From NCBI GenBank assembly GCA_021464525.1, contig JADRCO010001312.1:1-20371 (forward strand): a DNA stretch of 20,371 nucleotides, in the 5' to 3' direction. Below the pieces are notes generated by a model that saw only the letters and a program-made list of their open reading frames with translations, did not search any database and had not been told where the DNA came from. Source of the DNA: Rhizophagus sp. LPA8_4_AMF (Eukaryota > Glomeromycota > Glomeromycetes > Glomerales > Glomeraceae). The translations under genes and the position numbers were made by a program. Below are positions 19,624-20,371 of the stretch, piece after piece. How positions within the stretch are numbered: the first letter of the stretch is position 1; each line of letters starts with the position of its first letter.

Positions 19624-20060
19624 GATAATAAAGCCTATTCTAAGCTAATTGATGCATGGAATACTCATGGAGGCTCAGAAGAATATATAAGAATTGTTGA
19701 TGTTCTCGGATATTTAGATCACTAGAAAAAAATGAGAAGTGGGCAAAGCAATTACTTGTATGGATTCAGAAACCAATTTCTTTTAGACAGTTAAGAGACC
19801 CTGGAATATCTGGTGCATTATAGTTTAATAGATTTCTGAAAAAGATGAGTTCCTTTCTAAAACTGGCAAACTACTACTTCCTAGTTATTTGGAGCAATAT
19901 TTGCAGTAGTGTCACATGGGTTAAGAATGTGTCAAAAGCTAACACTATTGCTGGGCAAGCCCTCAGACATTCACCTGAAAATAACACATCATCATTACAA
20001 AAGCACTATAGTAAATTATCAAAAAAGAGGATAACCTTACAATCAGACAAAGGCATTTAA
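19624..20060 (+). pseudogene. Broken conserved-looking coding stretch, function unknown
   Basis: Protein-like segments in changing frames: KAYSKLIDAWNTHGGSEEYI, VDVLGYLDH, WAKQLLVWIQKPISFRQL, then LSKTGKLLLPSYLEQYL and finally NVSKANTIAGQALRHSPENN. At least two frame changes and several stops. TIAGQALRHSPENN resembles, from memory, a repeated protein of Rhizophagus without known function; I cannot name a domain. The last 70 bases after the stop at 20058-20060 read ALFDKN in the same frame, so the family may run a little further. Confidence 0.45.
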
Positions 20061-20201
20061 GCTCTTTGATAAGAACTAATCATATAGATGGGTTAATTGC
20101 CAATCCTCATGTGATGGGTAGAAATTTTGTACAACCATTGCAGGGCTATGATTTATAATTAAAATGAATACGTTCTGAATCTCGCGTTCCCCATTTTCAA
20201 A

Positions 20202-20371
20202 ATGTCAAAAGGACACTTTACTCCTGGAAAACTTGTTGCCATTGGTAATCTGGTGCCAGAACTTCATTATGGCCCTTTTTCACGAGATTGGTGGTATTAT
20301 TCTGACTCTCAAATTCAAGATTCTAATATCTATTCTATTCCAATACGTCTTGGCTTTCAAGTTGCTTTAAA
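20202..20371 (+). CDS. Partial ORF running off the window, unknown product
   Basis: The frame is open from 20163, after a TAA, to the last base, with an ATG at 20202 giving MSKGHFTPGKLVAIGNLVPE and then many aromatic residues (GPFSRDWWYYSD). No stop is met in 56 codons, and base composition is richer in G and C than the spacer before it, so it may be a real gene or mobile-element part. I recognise no domain. The start is uncertain because coding-like sequence (LNLAFPIFK) precedes the ATG in frame. Confidence 0.4.
   Translation, partial: MSKGHFTPGKLVAIGNLVPELHYGPFSRDWWYYSDSQIQDSNIYSIPIRLGFQVAL

Noticed and set aside
1-20371. CRISPR arrays, tRNA or rRNA genes, retroviral or LTR elements
   Set aside because: No regular spacer array, no cloverleaf or rRNA core sequence, and no LTR-type repeats, protease or integrase motifs were seen; the reverse transcriptase belongs to a LINE.

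Overview
The window looks like nuclear DNA of an arbuscular mycorrhizal fungus, most likely Rhizophagus irregularis or a close relative (Glomeromycota). The reasons are strong AT richness, short GT-AG introns (62-82 bp), LINEs with endonuclease, reverse transcriptase, RNase H and a C-terminal zinc finger, and several protein types that I recall (without being able to check) as expanded families in that genus: RING proteins with a conserved C-terminal domain, Myb/trihelix proteins with Ser-rich tails, and Vsr-like nuclease proteins. No rRNA, tRNA, CRISPR array or virus-like element was recognised.

Layout. 1-1039: AT-rich spacer with an old DNA-transposon-like inverted-repeat unit. 1040-10842: a stack of two LINE copies between three copies of one 18-bp repeat. 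LINE A (1058-1762) is a 5'-truncated tail; LINE B (about 1781-10824) is nearly full length, with ORF1 (CCHC knuckle, coiled coil) and ORF2 (endonuclease, RT with YMDD, RNase H, zinc finger). Two non-autonomous DNA elements have jumped into LINE B ORF1: a 399-bp foldback MITE with a 10-bp target duplication (Mutator-like) and a 222-bp MITE with an 8-bp duplication (hAT-like). 10985-12176: two divergent broken coding stretches, the second Crinkler/restriction-nuclease-like. 12659-13431: a Vsr-like nuclease fragment followed by a stretch ending in a possible zinc ribbon. 13683-16174: a multi-exon host gene with nine recognisable exons, an acidic/Ser-rich middle and a conserved KFDG...EFSGG domain. 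16175-17109: spacer and a duplicated promoter-like block. 17110-17810: a decayed RING-H2 gene. 18408-19092 (minus): a spliced Myb/trihelix-type gene with nonsense changes. 19624-20060: a broken unknown coding stretch. 20202-20371: an ORF running off the window.

The genes do not form an obvious pathway. The common theme is decay: nearly every coding stretch carries stops, most of them TAA/TAG/TGA where the context suggests CAA/CAG/CGA or TGG, that is C:G to T:A transitions, together with one-base slips in A-runs. The most notable cluster is 11.5-16.2 kb, where three different nuclease-like folds lie side by side. I see no convincing new functional system; the best material is the nested transposition history, the transition-biased decay and the nuclease-like cluster.
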